This document shows, piece after piece, positions 27,101 through 41,204 of a stretch of DNA of 64,000 bases; the stretch's first letter is position 1, and each line of letters starts with the position of its first letter. Below the pieces are notes generated by a model that was given only the letters and a program-made list of their open reading frames with translations, was not told the origin of the DNA and searched no databases. A program made the position numbers and the translations under genes. The stretch comes from Balanoglossus misakiensis (Eukaryota; Hemichordata): positions 4,774,001 to 4,838,000 of the forward strand of contig CM082596.2 in assembly GCA_040954595.2 (NCBI GenBank), in the 5' to 3' direction.

Positions 27101-30100
27101 GAACTATGACCTCTCGGTTGGTCCCATCAGACCTTGCTCTTTCTATCCTTTGGCTGTAGAATTGACAAGACATGGTAATGATAAATACAAACTTTAAAGG
27201 TACACGGTCACATCCACATGTTTATTCAGATACCCATTGCAAGAGTACACGATTATCGTAGTATGCGCACATGGGTATTAGACACTCTACAAATTCAAAA
27301 TGGTGTCGTCTGTTGAGATAAGGAGAAGGTTGGCAAATATTATCGATCACAATGTGATAAAAAGTGGCAGCTATTGGAGCTTTAATACAAAAAATATTCA
27401 CTTACAATGTCCTATCACTCCAATAGATCATATCTTCATCGTAGTCCATGGTCAACGAAACTATAACGTCAACATCAGTGGAGATGATACTTTCTCGGAA
27501 ATTTCCAGACATCGTTGCCTTCTCAATGGCTGTTGCAATATTCTGGCTCCAAAACACTCTTCTGTAGACGCAGAGAAAAATGTAGCATCAAGGACACTGT
27601 GCTCCCGTTTGATAAGAATTGCAAGTGTGGCATACATCAGTTATATTTGGATTCACCTACACTTTCATCAAAACAACTTACCCCTTACACGGATCAACCA
27701 CAATGTCACCGAAGCTATAGCTTGATGTTGCAACGACGATGGCCTCTGTCCCATCAGCATTCATGGAAACAATTGTGTTACCGTTGGAAATCACATACAG
27801 CTTCTTGTGGACCCAGTCGAATGATATGGCAGAAATGTGGTGAATCAACTCTGAAACAGAAAGAGTGCATGTTATGATCAAAAAACTGTCATATTGCTGC
27901 TATTCACACACTGCACAATAGACCATTCTGTAACTCCACAAGACCTTATGAGATCTCGCAAGGCTTATAGGCATGCAGTATATATGGGAGCAAGGGCATT
28001 CACATGTAACACAGGAAAAAAAAAACACATGGCTCATTGTATTACACGGCAAATAAATTCTGCACCGATTCTAGTTTCATACTGAACTGACTTGTATAAC
28101 TTGGCAAGCAGCCTGTTGCTACTTACTGTAATTTATCAAGTCTCGCAAATCTCACAATGAGCAGAAAATTAATGTACAGACACTACTAGCCTACCTGTGC
28201 TTGGTATGTCAACTCGAACATCGGGTCTGTCCAGAGACACGTAGGCAACAGACGCTGTATCAATGTCGTTGAAGTAAACCCTGTTCTCATTGTAATCAAA
28301 ATCCAGGGAAGTCGCCCCGTTCAGTTCCGTGATTGGCGGAATCGGTCGGGCCTGATTCGATTCATTGAAGTGCAGGCTCATGATGCGATACCACCTCGCA
28401 AACAGCAGAAAGTCGTCAACATCTGAAAAAAGAATTATGGTCGGCACATGAAATTTACATGCTGACTTGGATATGCGAAAAAAAATATTCCCATGGTGTG
28501 CAATAAAACAGCAAGATCACTGTTCATCTGTCACCGTGTCTCAATCACTGGATATAATTTACCTCCACAGGTCACGCCATCGCTCTGTAGTTTACCAGTA
28601 GCGCAGGCACAGTAATGTGCACCATCCGGTTTGCCGAAACACAACTGTTGGCAGCCACCGTTACGTACATAACATCCACTGTGGCTCTGCTCACCTGAAA
28701 ATTATCCAAAGCAAAGATTTTCTGGTAGGTGAAAAATTGCAAAGTTTAGAATAAAAATACTGAGAAAACAGGTTACGGTTGGTGGACTTTCATCCAGCTC
28801 AAGCACATTGGGAGACCAGATTAAAGAAGCAATACCTATTGGTTGGATGGCTGCATCATATATAGCTATGTCTCGCAAGTTTTCCAGGTTGATTTTTATC
28901 GGATACGGCTGGTCCCTTGTGGCGCTACTTTTACTTGCCCGGTAGACAGTCTTCATTGTTCTATCCACCCAGAAAAGGTTGCTCCCAAATATGGCCAGAC
29001 CATATGGGTTGGGAAGATCTGCACGGACATGTTCTCGACCTTGACCATCCCATGATATCTTCTGCATGGATACAAATAACAACAACATAGTAAGAAAAGA
29101 ATTGTCTTGTCCCAAGATTTATTAGAAGCACTGTTTAAAATTATTCACGGAAAGCCTTCAGAGAAAATTATAGTGATCCATTGATGTAAAAACATGTTTG
29201 TTTCAAGTTTATCATTCGGCCCTTTGACCCTTCATTTCAGAGCTGTGTCATTCCTAGTATACAACTACTTGCTGTGCCTCACTCAGCCTGTTGTTAATCG
29301 ACCATTCTCAATCCCACAAGACCCAGCGATATCTAGAAAGGCCAGGTACTCTATAAGGGAAGATATTCTCACACGACACAGGACAAACAACTATTTCTAT
29401 CATGTACCTGGATGGAATCAATTTCAGTGTCCGTCCAAAACACGTTATGGGTGAGGTAATCCACACAAATATCCCTGGGCATGGTGATGGCGGTATCCAC
29501 TAGCACTTTTCGATTTTGGCCGTCTAAATCTGACCGTTCTATCTTTGGATTCTGCCCGTAGTCACACCAGTACAAGTACCTGTTCAAATAAATGCGACAT
29601 GACATTTAAGCCTTTCGTCCCCCATTTCCCTCTGTAGAGGTCCATCTTTACCTCAGAAAACAAAGGGTATGGACCAAACCATGGTGGTGACAGGGTAAAT
29701 AGCAATTAAATCACTGGAGAAACAAAATGCCACTACATGTACTTAAGAATGGCTGCACCAATTGGTTTTTATATAAATTGTAATGAGTGGAATTATACAT
29801 AAAGAAATGACAAACACCAGTTATGAGAAAATAATAATCTTGTACCAACGTGTTCTGTGACTTACTTCTTTGCCGGGTTCACAGCAATTGCCCTGGGGAG
29901 GTCTTCCTCTGTTCTCAGCAGAATCAATCTGTCAGACCCGTCAAGTCGGCTGACCTCTATGTACGTCTCATACCGGTACGCGTTGGTAAAATACAGATTC
30001 TCTGAAGCAAAATATGAGGGGGAGAAGTTAAGACCCAAAATGCATGCAAACTTGGACAATTCTAGCATCAGAAGACATTGGCTGATGATGATCATGATAC

Positions 30101-33100
30101 ACGTTTTCAAGATTCAGACTCTGTTTGAGACTTCTAAGAAATTGCCAATAGATGACACCACTCACGTGCAATCCAGTCCACAGCAATGCCCCTTATTCCA
30201 TAAACTCCGACTCCAGTGGAAATCACCTTTTCCAGACCACTGCCGTCTGGTTTGATTCTCCGGAGATCGTATCCTTCCCTTGCCCCGCCCACATCACAGA
30301 AATATATGTACTGTCCTTCCATGTGCACATCCACGTGTAGGGCAAAAAGATCTGAGAAAACAGAAACACATTTGTACAGACGGCTCAGATAAAGAACTCA
30401 ATGGATGTCACGTATGGAGCACATTAAATCTCTCTCATTGTCTCAAATTTGAAATTCAAAATGGCCGCCACCCTCTGGGTTCATAAACTACAGAGAAAAT
30501 ATCTCGGCCATTTTATGTACTGACAGAAAGTAGATTACATAAATTAAAAACATTACCTGTGCCTCCAACAGGAACCATCGCCTCTTCAAATGGTAAATCA
30601 AGAGTAAAACCTCGAATGACCGACAATTGAGATATTACAGCAAATGACGTGTGATCTGTATAGACAAATATCACATATTGCCATAAATTTAAGATTATCA
30701 ATAAATAAATATGGTGACACTCAGCAAACACTATCTCTCGTCATGACGTATGGACACATTAGGAAAATAGCATTGTCAAAGAGAAATTCCGATAAATGTG
30801 CTGACAACTACATGGTATCATATAAGGTGTACACGCTCTCACTAAAACATTCAGTCTATAGACACCTAGCATTCCATAGCCAGTGGAATTTTTATTGGCA
30901 CTTATAGAATTTCCATGTACGTCTATGGAAGTAGTTTTGACCACATTTCTAATTATATTGAATTTTAGAGAAAATGGTAAAATCTATAGAATTCTGTAGA
31001 ATCCTATAGAATGTTTTATAAGGGCGAAATATTGCCACTCATATATTAACAAGTTGGACTCACTTCTACATGACTGTCCATCCTCTTCCAACTCGAAACC
31101 AATGGAGCACTTGCATGCCTTGGTGCGAGGTCCCGTGGGCAGACACAAGTGTTCACACCCGCCGTTGTTGTCTGCGCATGCATTTCTTGTTGTTGGGTCG
31201 CGCCAGTACACTTTCAGTGCGCCCACTTTATCGACATTGGTCTTCATCCTCTCAGCCACAGAATCTGATTTCCTCATTCGAAATATGGTTTCTAAACGCT
31301 CGTCTAGCGACAGGAGAAATGTATAAATATAACAAGAATTAGTAATGACTATGATGAATGAAAACAGGGCCATGCACTGAGCTTGCTTGGATATTTGCTT
31401 CTTTATCAGATCTTACTATTGCAACACACCAAAGAAAAACAACCTACTGCCTTTGCATGGCTACACAATAGCATACAAACTACAGAGAACTCCTGCAAAA
31501 ACTTCACACAATCTCGTGGTTTAACCCTTTTACCACCATGGTTCAGTCCAAACCTATTGTTTTGTATGGTAAGGTTGGACCTCTAAAGAGGGAACTGGGG
31601 TGGAAGGGTGAATAATAGCCAACCAGAAAGGTATTTATTTTTCATCATATACCTGAATAATACAAGTATTCTGCATGCACAGCCAGTCCTCTTATACCAG
31701 ATGCACGAAATACTATACTTCGCCGACTTGAACCATCTGTTGAACTTTGGTTGAGCTGGAGAGGAGTGAAAAAACCTGAAATGTACTTGTATTCTAATAC
31801 TAACATAGCATTACAGAACTGGTGTTGTTTCTCTCCCCATACTTTGTTTGATTCCTGTAGTGCAGTATAAGGTGTTCAGACACGGCCTATTAAGATAGTT
31901 CTGAAACGCTCAAGGTTGGGAAACTGCCAGAAAAAGTTATGTCTGAACAACGCAACAAGTGCTGACATATATACAAAAAACATTCTATAGATATCTTTTC
32001 TCACAATATGATCCATCTCCATATCTTGGACAGATGAAGTTATCTTTGATCTCTCAATGTCCTTACCGTTTGTCGAACACTGTCTGTCCAGTACAGTTTC
32101 TGTTCCTGGATGTCAACAGCCATAAATTCCACTTTTCCAAGATCAGCACTGACGATTGTCTCGACGTTGCTGCCATCCATGGATGCCTTTTTGATTTCCA
32201 ACGGTGCCGAGCTTGCCCAGTAAATCTTTCTGTGGATGAAAATTAAACCTCACTAAACAAAACAATGCAGCAAAACGATTTGTTAAACCACCAGGACTTA
32301 ATCAGTGGATTTCTGCACTGACTTCTGTAAAACTGGAAATTTTTCGCGAGCATCGCAAGACCAGAAGAATGTAAAATTAAATAGTTGTGAATTTTCACAA
32401 TGCAGTTTGGGAAATAAGAGAACACGAAAATATGAAACATGGATTGTCAATAGGTGTGTCCTTCAGTAAAGGATGAGAAATGAGTTTCTTTGCTGAGCCT
32501 ATACTCACCCGTTGGCAGGATCCACACACAAACTACCAGGGGTTCCAACACTCTGGTCAGTGATAGTATTACTGAGGATGACACCCCTATAATGAGCATC
32601 ACCGTCTAATTTCATGACCTGTCAATCAGAAGATTTGGCAACCAAATAATAATAATAATAACAACAGCAGCAATCATTGATCTTATGTACCCATTCGCGT
32701 CTTTTTCAATCAAAATGTTTTGTAAACTGCAAAGATATATAAAGAAATGTGGCATCAGATGTTTCGTGCACTCAAATTTTACTCCAGGCCTGCACCACAC
32801 TGACACTTGAAGACAGACTAGAGAAAGATGGTTGTACCTCTATGGTTTGTTTGTTTGCATTACTCCAGTAGATATTCCTGGACACCCAATCGATGGCAAT
32901 GGCCACGGGCGCACCTGCATTTGCTGCAGGCACAAACTGTTCTCTGTCTGAGCCGTTCAGATGAACTCTGTAAATTTCACCCTGGGAAAGAAACAATGCA
33001 CAAGATAAGTCTTTAATATCTAGCAGACATAATCAAAAGTGGCATTTCTGTTCACTACTACAGAGAATTAGCCATTTTCATGACCTTGACATGACCTCAC

Positions 33101-36100
33101 ATTGCATATGTCAACTCGGTGCACTGTGACTCACCGTATCTGCATTCCCATCTTCGTTCTGCACCCAGTAGATGTAGTTCTGCTCAGTGTCGATGTCAAG
33201 GTCGTGGCCGTCCTGCAGGTTTGTGATGGGCACCAGAACATTCATGTCTTGTTGATCCGGATCCAGATGCATTCCATTGATCTGATCGTCCTGCATGTAC
33301 AACAAGAAAGCCTCCGAAACTGTGTGAGAAAAAAAATAATTCTGCAGTTATTAAAGTACATCATGTAATACCAGGTTCACATAGGGTAAAATTTGAGACA
33401 CTATTTGACTAAGGTAAACACAGAGCATTAGCAAACACCCAGCATCGACTGTGTGGAAGACCACATGAAAGTAACTAACACAGTGGAAATAAGAAATAAA
33501 TTACAAATGGGGTCTTGACGGCACCACTCCAAACAATATAGTGAACAGGATTTAAGAAACCTCACTCACCTAGTTCACAACTGAAACCGTCTGAACTCAG
33601 ACTGTACCCTTGGCTGCAAAGACAGGAAAAGCCCAGAGAATTCCGAGACAGGACACAGATATGCGCACACCTGCTGTTTTCGCACGGATTGGGAGCTGCA
33701 GCAGTAGAAGAAAGTTGAGTGTAGAATGCAAATGACAAACGTGTAGTGTTGTTTAATTGATATTTAACGTCAGGTTTTCATAAACCGGCATCCAATTCCC
33801 TTGTCTGTGAGTACGGCCATTGAGAAACAAGGAATGTGTAATGAATTTGTGTAGTTAAAATTGTTATGGCCAAGTTTGGTTTTTATACACACAATATCAC
33901 GAGTCTGTCTTCAGCTACAAGGGCAGACAAATCATAAGCCTTACCTGAGGGTTGCTTGATCGGATGGTAGATATGCATATCTGCTGGGCGGGTCAGACCA
34001 CTGACAATGCTACTGCGGTTCTGTCCTGTGAATTTGTGCACACGCAGCACCTCGCTGGCAAATCTGTCCGTCCAGTAGACAAAATCTTCAAAGACGCTCA
34101 AGGCATGGAGATGCTGGACGAACTGTTGAAAAATAAAAATGCAATGAGGGTTATTACTTGAATTGCCATGTACGGTCGGGCCGGTAGTCACTGTCAGAAA
34201 CACTAATTACTACCATCATGAACTAGATTTGATCAACACTTTAGCAGCCAATACTGTGCCAATTAACCAGAGCTGGACAAAACTTACCATCGGACTGACC
34301 AAGAGTTGCTGCCTGTTGCTACCATCGTAGTCACAGAAATCAATGTAATCAAGCCGGCCGTCGCCGAAATAAATCCTTTTGTTCGGCAGATCCAGCCCCA
34401 ACCCGTTCGGCCAGTAGACCTTGTCGCTAACGACGACCATCCGGTTGTTGCCATCCATGTCAGCTCTCTCCACGCGCGGGTACTGACCCCAGTCCGTCCA
34501 GAACATCAGTCGCTGGCTGAAGAAGTACAATAAAATACAGTATTATACATCTTGAATCAATGACAGTAAACCTTACCATAGGACTGAACCACAGTGGTGA
34601 AAGGGTTAAACTGAAAGAAGATGACGTCATCACTTACTCTTCTCTTGGGTCTAATGCTAACCCTCTGCCATAGGTGATGTTGGTTGAAACCAGAACGGTG
34701 CGTTGAGAGCCGTCCAACTTGGCCACTTCGATTGTTTCCAGCATGTAGTCTATCCAGTACAGGTTACGACCGATCCAATCCACTGCCAGGTTTTGTGTCA
34801 CATCAAGACCGTTCTCAATGACCTGAAGGAGGGGTGGAGTACTCGAGACTCAAACACTGTGAAGATCTTTAATTCCCCCCCCCCCACACATAACATTTGA
34901 ACGCTCCCTGTGTTCACACAGCCTTGTATGATAGTTTGGTCATTTTGCCCACTTGCATTTGTACACATTGGTAAATGCATATTCTCATTAGCTTGGCTAT
35001 TTGCACATGTAACAAATTACTTATAATTTATAACACAAAATTGCAGTTAATACAACAAAACAAAAAGCAACCAAAAGTTATACAGCTATAATGAATGGTT
35101 CAAACCCATTGTTTCCCCTACATCAAAGTCAAACCTTAACCCTTTCACCCCAATTCTCTCTCTAGAGGTTCAACTTTGCCTTAGAAAACAACGGATTTGC
35201 ACCAAACCATGGTGGTGAAACGGTCAAACGCAAAACCCCTTACCACTTGTACGTCGGACCCGTTCAAGAAGCTCCTGTAGATCTTCCCGGACGTGACCTC
35301 GCTGAAATAGACCCTCTCTTCCCGCGCATCAAAGTCCGTGCCCAGGATGGACGTGTAACCGGTGACCACCTCACTGCTGGCAGCGTTCCGGAGGTCGTGT
35401 TTGATGAGGTTGTGGGTGTTGGCAATCACCAAATAAGCGGGAGATTGATCTGAAGTGAACAACACAAATTTCTGATCGTTAGTTTTTTCTCCCTCTTCAA
35501 CATTGTGTGGAAGACATACCATACATCACGATGGTATATTAGATTGGTCCTTTGATTGAGATAATGTCCATTCAATAATTTACAGGTAGTATCTGGTATA
35601 TTGGGATAATTACATGCAAAAAGTCGTCATTTCTTCACATTACAGATTTCAATTTCAAACTCACCGACAACCTTGCATGTCCGTCCATCAGCTTCCAACT
35701 GGTACCCATCGACACACTGACATGTGAATGAATGTTTCTGATTGGTACATATCTGACTGCAAGCCCCTGGCGGTGTGCATTCATCTACGTCTGAAGGGGA
35801 GAAATGGTTACGAATAGCATTATTAACTATACAGGCATTCAAAAAAATTCTATAAACTTCCATGTGAATTATATAGCTATAGAATTCTATAGATATCTGT
35901 GGAAGGTTTTTCTAAGCTCAGTGCAACTCAAACTTACCCATGCACATCTTGGGGTCGTCCTCCAGCAAGGCCATGCCCTCCGGACAGATGCACGTGACTC
36001 CGAACGGTGTCTGCATGCAGTCGTGCGAACAGCCTCCGTTGTACACTTCACATCTGTCACTGTCTGCAAGCAATTGAGGAATGCAGGAAAAAAAATAGCG

Positions 36101-39100
36101 TCAAGGACACTGTGCTCACATTTGACCAGAGCTGTTACATTCGAGTGTGACTAGTTCAAATACATAGGTGATGTGAGCAGAATATATTTGATGGTCTGGT
36201 ACACTGTACCAATAACTTAGAATGATGATGTAACTTCCTGGAATTTGATGAAGACTACTGTACTGGACAGAGTTCAACACAAATATCACAATTTTATACT
36301 TTAATGAATTCATATCACTGTTTTCACTTACTGCATAATGGACTTTCATCATGGCCCTGGGGGCAGTCATTCTGACCGTTGCAGACCATGCTGTCTGGTA
36401 TACAAATGGCCGTCTCTGGACAGTTCCACTGACCTCTCGGACATTCAAAGGGTGATGTTGCTAGAAGAAATTCCACAAAATAATTGCTTTAGCACTACAC
36501 ACATTTTGATCTCAACTTTTTTTGTGAATTAAGAATCTGATGTCTGGAAGATCTATCACTTGAGGGCAATGCTCCCAAAGAAATAATTCTTACACTCGGA
36601 GTCTAAAGTCTGAACAAATGACACTTACGACATGCCCTCTCATCAGAGTTATCACCGCAATCATTTTCACCATCACACACCCACTGACTTGGAATACAGG
36701 TGCTACCAGCACACTGGAAGTACCCAGGATAACATGTCACAGGCACTGTAAAAAAAAAACACACACACCAGGGTATGAAATATCTGGACACAAATAAATT
36801 TGCATGAGAAACCAAACCATCAAAATCTCAAAAGACCTCAAGGGCTATAGCTACAAATGGTCCAGAAATGACATTTAACCTTAATATAGAGAACAGCTGA
36901 CCAGACAAGCCTGATTTAGACTTACAGCAGTTGCCATGTTCATCACTACTGTCATCACAGTCCACATGTCCATCACACTCCCAAGCGGCTGGAATGCAGC
37001 CTCCACTTGTCCGACACTGAAATTCAGAACTGCTGCACTGCCCTGGTGGTCTTGTGGCTATTAAGAAATCAAAACAAGTACATGACTGTACAACATAATA
37101 CATGTAGCTCAATTTCAAGTATATGGTTACCATGCTACATTTTATCATATCAAAGGTGGAGAAATATTCCACCCTGGATGGAACACTGACTTACCACATC
37201 CAAGTTCATCACTTTGATCCCTACAGTCAAAAGCGCCATCACATTTCCACTGTATTGGGATGCAGTTCTGGGATGTAGTGCATTGGAATGTATCATTGCC
37301 GCACCTAACAGGAGCTGAAAACAAAATCGTGTCATTAGCACACAAATTACATGACATCGCAACATTATCAAAGAGTCAAACACTACTCAATTACTCATCC
37401 CATACACACACATGTGCGTGCATACATGTATATGCACATGCACATACATACATACAAGAAATACTTCTGAAACTGAACTAAAATCTGATAAGATATGAAC
37501 TAAATTGATTAATCACAACAGACATATTCATCAGTCAAACACAGCACTGTCACACACACACATACCAGTATGCACACATACATGTACCGTACACACACAC
37601 ATGATACACACAATGCAAATCACATACAAGAAATGCATCAGAAACTGAAACCGGTAAGAAACGAATAAAATTGATTAACTTACGACAATCACGTTCATCG
37701 CTACCATCCGGACAATTAGTGTTACCATCACAGACCCAGTGATTAGGAATGCATTTCATCACTGTTTCACACGGAAAGTAGATGGACGAACAGGTATGCT
37801 CCTCTGTGAAGAAACCAATTCACAAACAGGTCAGAGTGACACAAGTAATATACCGCCTGCACAGCACGTTATACGCACACGCCCACTTTCGTGGAAATCC
37901 AACCTTAAGTAAATACAGGGCAGGTTTAACTGTAGTGGGAAGTGTGAATTAATTTTTACACTGTGTGACTTACCACAGTCTCTTTCATCAGATCCATCCC
38001 CACAATCATTATCTGTATCACACTTCCACCTGTCTGGAATACATTTCCCATTCTCACACTGGAACTCAGCTGAAGTACAGCTTCTAACTGTAAAGAAGAA
38101 ATTCATCCAATGTTAACTGCTCCAGTTACAGGCATTGCATCTGATTCTCCTGCACCAATGTCGTTAATTCCCTATGAATCATATATACCAATATACTGAT
38201 TCAGAAGCAACTTCCTAAGCTAAACTCTACTGTTTTACCTGCTGTTTCCCAATCTGGAGTGGCATGATGAAATTGGAGATAATTACACAGCAGGGTGGCC
38301 TGTCTGGAAACATTATGAGCGACTGACTGACTCAATCACTCACTCACTGACTCATTCACTCAATCTTTGCTACATGCCAGTTCATGATGACTGAACTGCT
38401 GAATCCTGACACAGTGGGGATGCCACGAGGACATCGACCCATCACACAATCTCACACAATTACTGTTACTGCTGTTCATTGACGAAATAAAAACAGTAAC
38501 TGACCACATCTCTGTTCGTCTGAGTTGTCGCCACAGTCATCGTCTTCATCACAAACAAAGGAGTTCTGAATACATTTGTTGTTATCACACGTGAAGGCAA
38601 ATGGGGAACAGGGGTACTCTGTGAATTAAAAAAAAAGAATGAGAGTTAATAGAAAACAATTCATTGTCAATGAAATAGTCTCCTGGTTCAATTTTTTTTA
38701 CTATGGGTGGGAAAGTCATAGTTGGAGAAATCAATGCAGTCAGAGAAAATTTGTATCAAAATGGCCGCCCAGCTGCCACATTGGAACATATCACAATACA
38801 AACTGGCAGCCTATCCTTGATCAGTGCTCAAGCATCTATCAATGTCCGACTTACCAGAGCCACAGCCTTCCTCATCACTGTTGTCAAGGCAATCATCCTC
38901 ACCATCGCACTGCCAGGGTGGGTGTATGCATCTGCCGTTTTGGCACTCGAATAGGTTGTCTCCGCAACCACTTATTGGCACTTCATCAGGGTTGTCAATG
39001 CAAGTCTGAAATTTATGAATGAGTACCAGTGTGATATAATGCAGAAAAAAGTGCCATACATCCATAATCTACTGATATAAGCTGGCACAAATTCTATTGA

Positions 39101-41090
39101 AGCATTCTTGATTCATGAAATGAAAGTCTTGTATAAATTTGACTGACTGACTGGCTAGCTGCCTTCTATTTTAACTTAAAGCCCATTGGCATTAGCTTTT
39201 GGGGGATATACTAAATTTCCCTGAGTCAGATCTTTTTCTGTGTTACATATCTGACAAAGGCAACTATACCGGTACATGTATATACATGTACTACATACCC
39301 TTTGATTGCTGGTGTCAATCTTCATGCCAAACGGGCAACCACAGTGTCGGCCTTCAGGAACAGCAAAACAAAAATGGCTGCAGTCACCATTTTGCTGATT
39401 CCGAGAACAGTCATTGATTCCTGTAAAAAGAAAAGGCAAAATCTGGAATATATATGAACAGCAATGAACTACATTTTCTGTGTTTCTTTATACAAGAGAT
39501 TAGCTTTATTCTTCTGAAGAATTTTGTTAAGGGTCTTGGCTGCGGTGTTTGAAATGTGATTCAACAGAGACAGATAAGGATTTATAAATATAGCTACTAG
39601 TACATGTATATTCAAGTTGGATCATAACATAAAAGTGAAATGTACTGTGTGTCAAATAGAAATACAACCCCCCTCTTCTAATAACAATACCACTGTCATC
39701 TATACAGTCCATACCTGTTTGTGTGTCCACATCATAAACTTTGACGTCCATAGGGGTGTTTAGATCAGATCGGATGGTGACTTTCTGGCTGCCGTCTTTC
39801 TTGACTCGCTGGATATTCTTCAAAGTGGTGTCAGTGAAATACAGGAACTCTGTAGACAGTTGTAATATGCATTAGGAACCACATTGTGACATTGTATTTG
39901 TGTTCAGGGGGACGACCTTAGGACTGTGGGTACATCAGGGTTTAAACGTGGGCTAAAATAAAAGGGTTTGATGTCATGGACGGCCATAAACTTCAAGCTA
40001 AGAGAGATTTTCTCCCTCCACAAGACTCAGATTTCTATTTACCTCCATGGACGGCCAAACCACGTGGCTGGAAGACATTTCTGATATTCAAATTCTGCCG
40101 GTCACCGCCATCAAAATTACATGATTCCAGTTTATCAAGCTGAAATGGAAAAAAACAAAGGTTCAATCTTTCTTTTTCTTTCTGTTCTGTTTATTTCAGT
40201 CTGTGTCTGTGTCTGTGTATTTATCTGTCTGTCGGTGTGTCTCTGTCTCTCGGTCTTTGTCTATTCCTCTGTTCCAGATCGTCTCTCTCATGGTTTCCTC
40301 CTCTTTGTGTGTCTCTAGCTACTAGTATGTCTCTGCCGGCCCCTTCTTCTTTCTGTCAATGTCTGTGTGTGTCTGTCTCCTCTCTCCTTCCCTCTCTCTC
40401 TTTGCCTTCCCCCTTTCCCTCCATTGGAAAATATGAATAATACCCCCAGTATAATACACACCAGCGAATCAGTCCAATACAGTCTATTTGCCACGTAATC
40501 AACACTCAGTCCATATGGCTGTCCGAGTTCCCTGGAGACAATCACAGTCTTATTGGAACCATCTCCGTATGTTCTGAAAATGGATGCTGGTCTGTTCCAT
40601 TCACTAACAAACAAAAACCTACCAAAAAACGATTGGGACAATAATTAATTATAATCTTTGAGCACATGTACATGAGATGAAAATGCTATTTTTTTCAGGA
40701 GTCATATATGGTATTGATTTCTAAGTTGATGCATACCATCACAAGAAGCGATACCTAAAATACTAAGTATATTGGAGAATTAATTACATGGAATCATGGA
40801 CAATGTGAACACTCACCCTTTGAGGGGATTGACCACAACACTGCGCGGCTGCCTCAGATCCTGATGAAGCACTCGCATTGTGGAGACACTCGACAGCTTG
40901 ACCGCCGTCAGTGTGGTCAGGGCAGAGTCCACGTAGTAGAGATTTTGTCCCAGCCAGTCCACAGAGAGACTGGACACACTGATGATGTTGCTCACGATGA
41001 AATTCTCAAAACCTATGGAGAGAAGATGAAAACAATATTGTCCACTGAAAAAAAGGTTTCAATAATATGTACGACGCTGTAAAGCATCAT

Positions 41091-41149
<59 letters not shown>

Positions 41150-41162
41150 CCATCACCATCAC

Positions 41163-41204
<42 letters not shown>

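Larger units (their letters stand above)
26655..35451 (-). other. LRP2: LRP2 propellers 3 to 6 with separating EGFs
   Basis: Four propellers run in series. Propeller 3 is about 35451-33945 ([38 protein letters not shown]) with an EGF at 33696-33571. Propeller 4 is about 33320-31200 ([37 protein letters not shown]) with an EGF in the exon ending near 31062. Propeller 5 is about 30656-28845 ([20 protein letters not shown]) with an EGF at 28694-28561. Propeller 6 is about 28423-26925 ([30 protein letters not shown]) with an EGF at 26798-26655. Four consecutive propellers after LDLa cluster II is the megalin arrangement. Confidence 0.85.
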
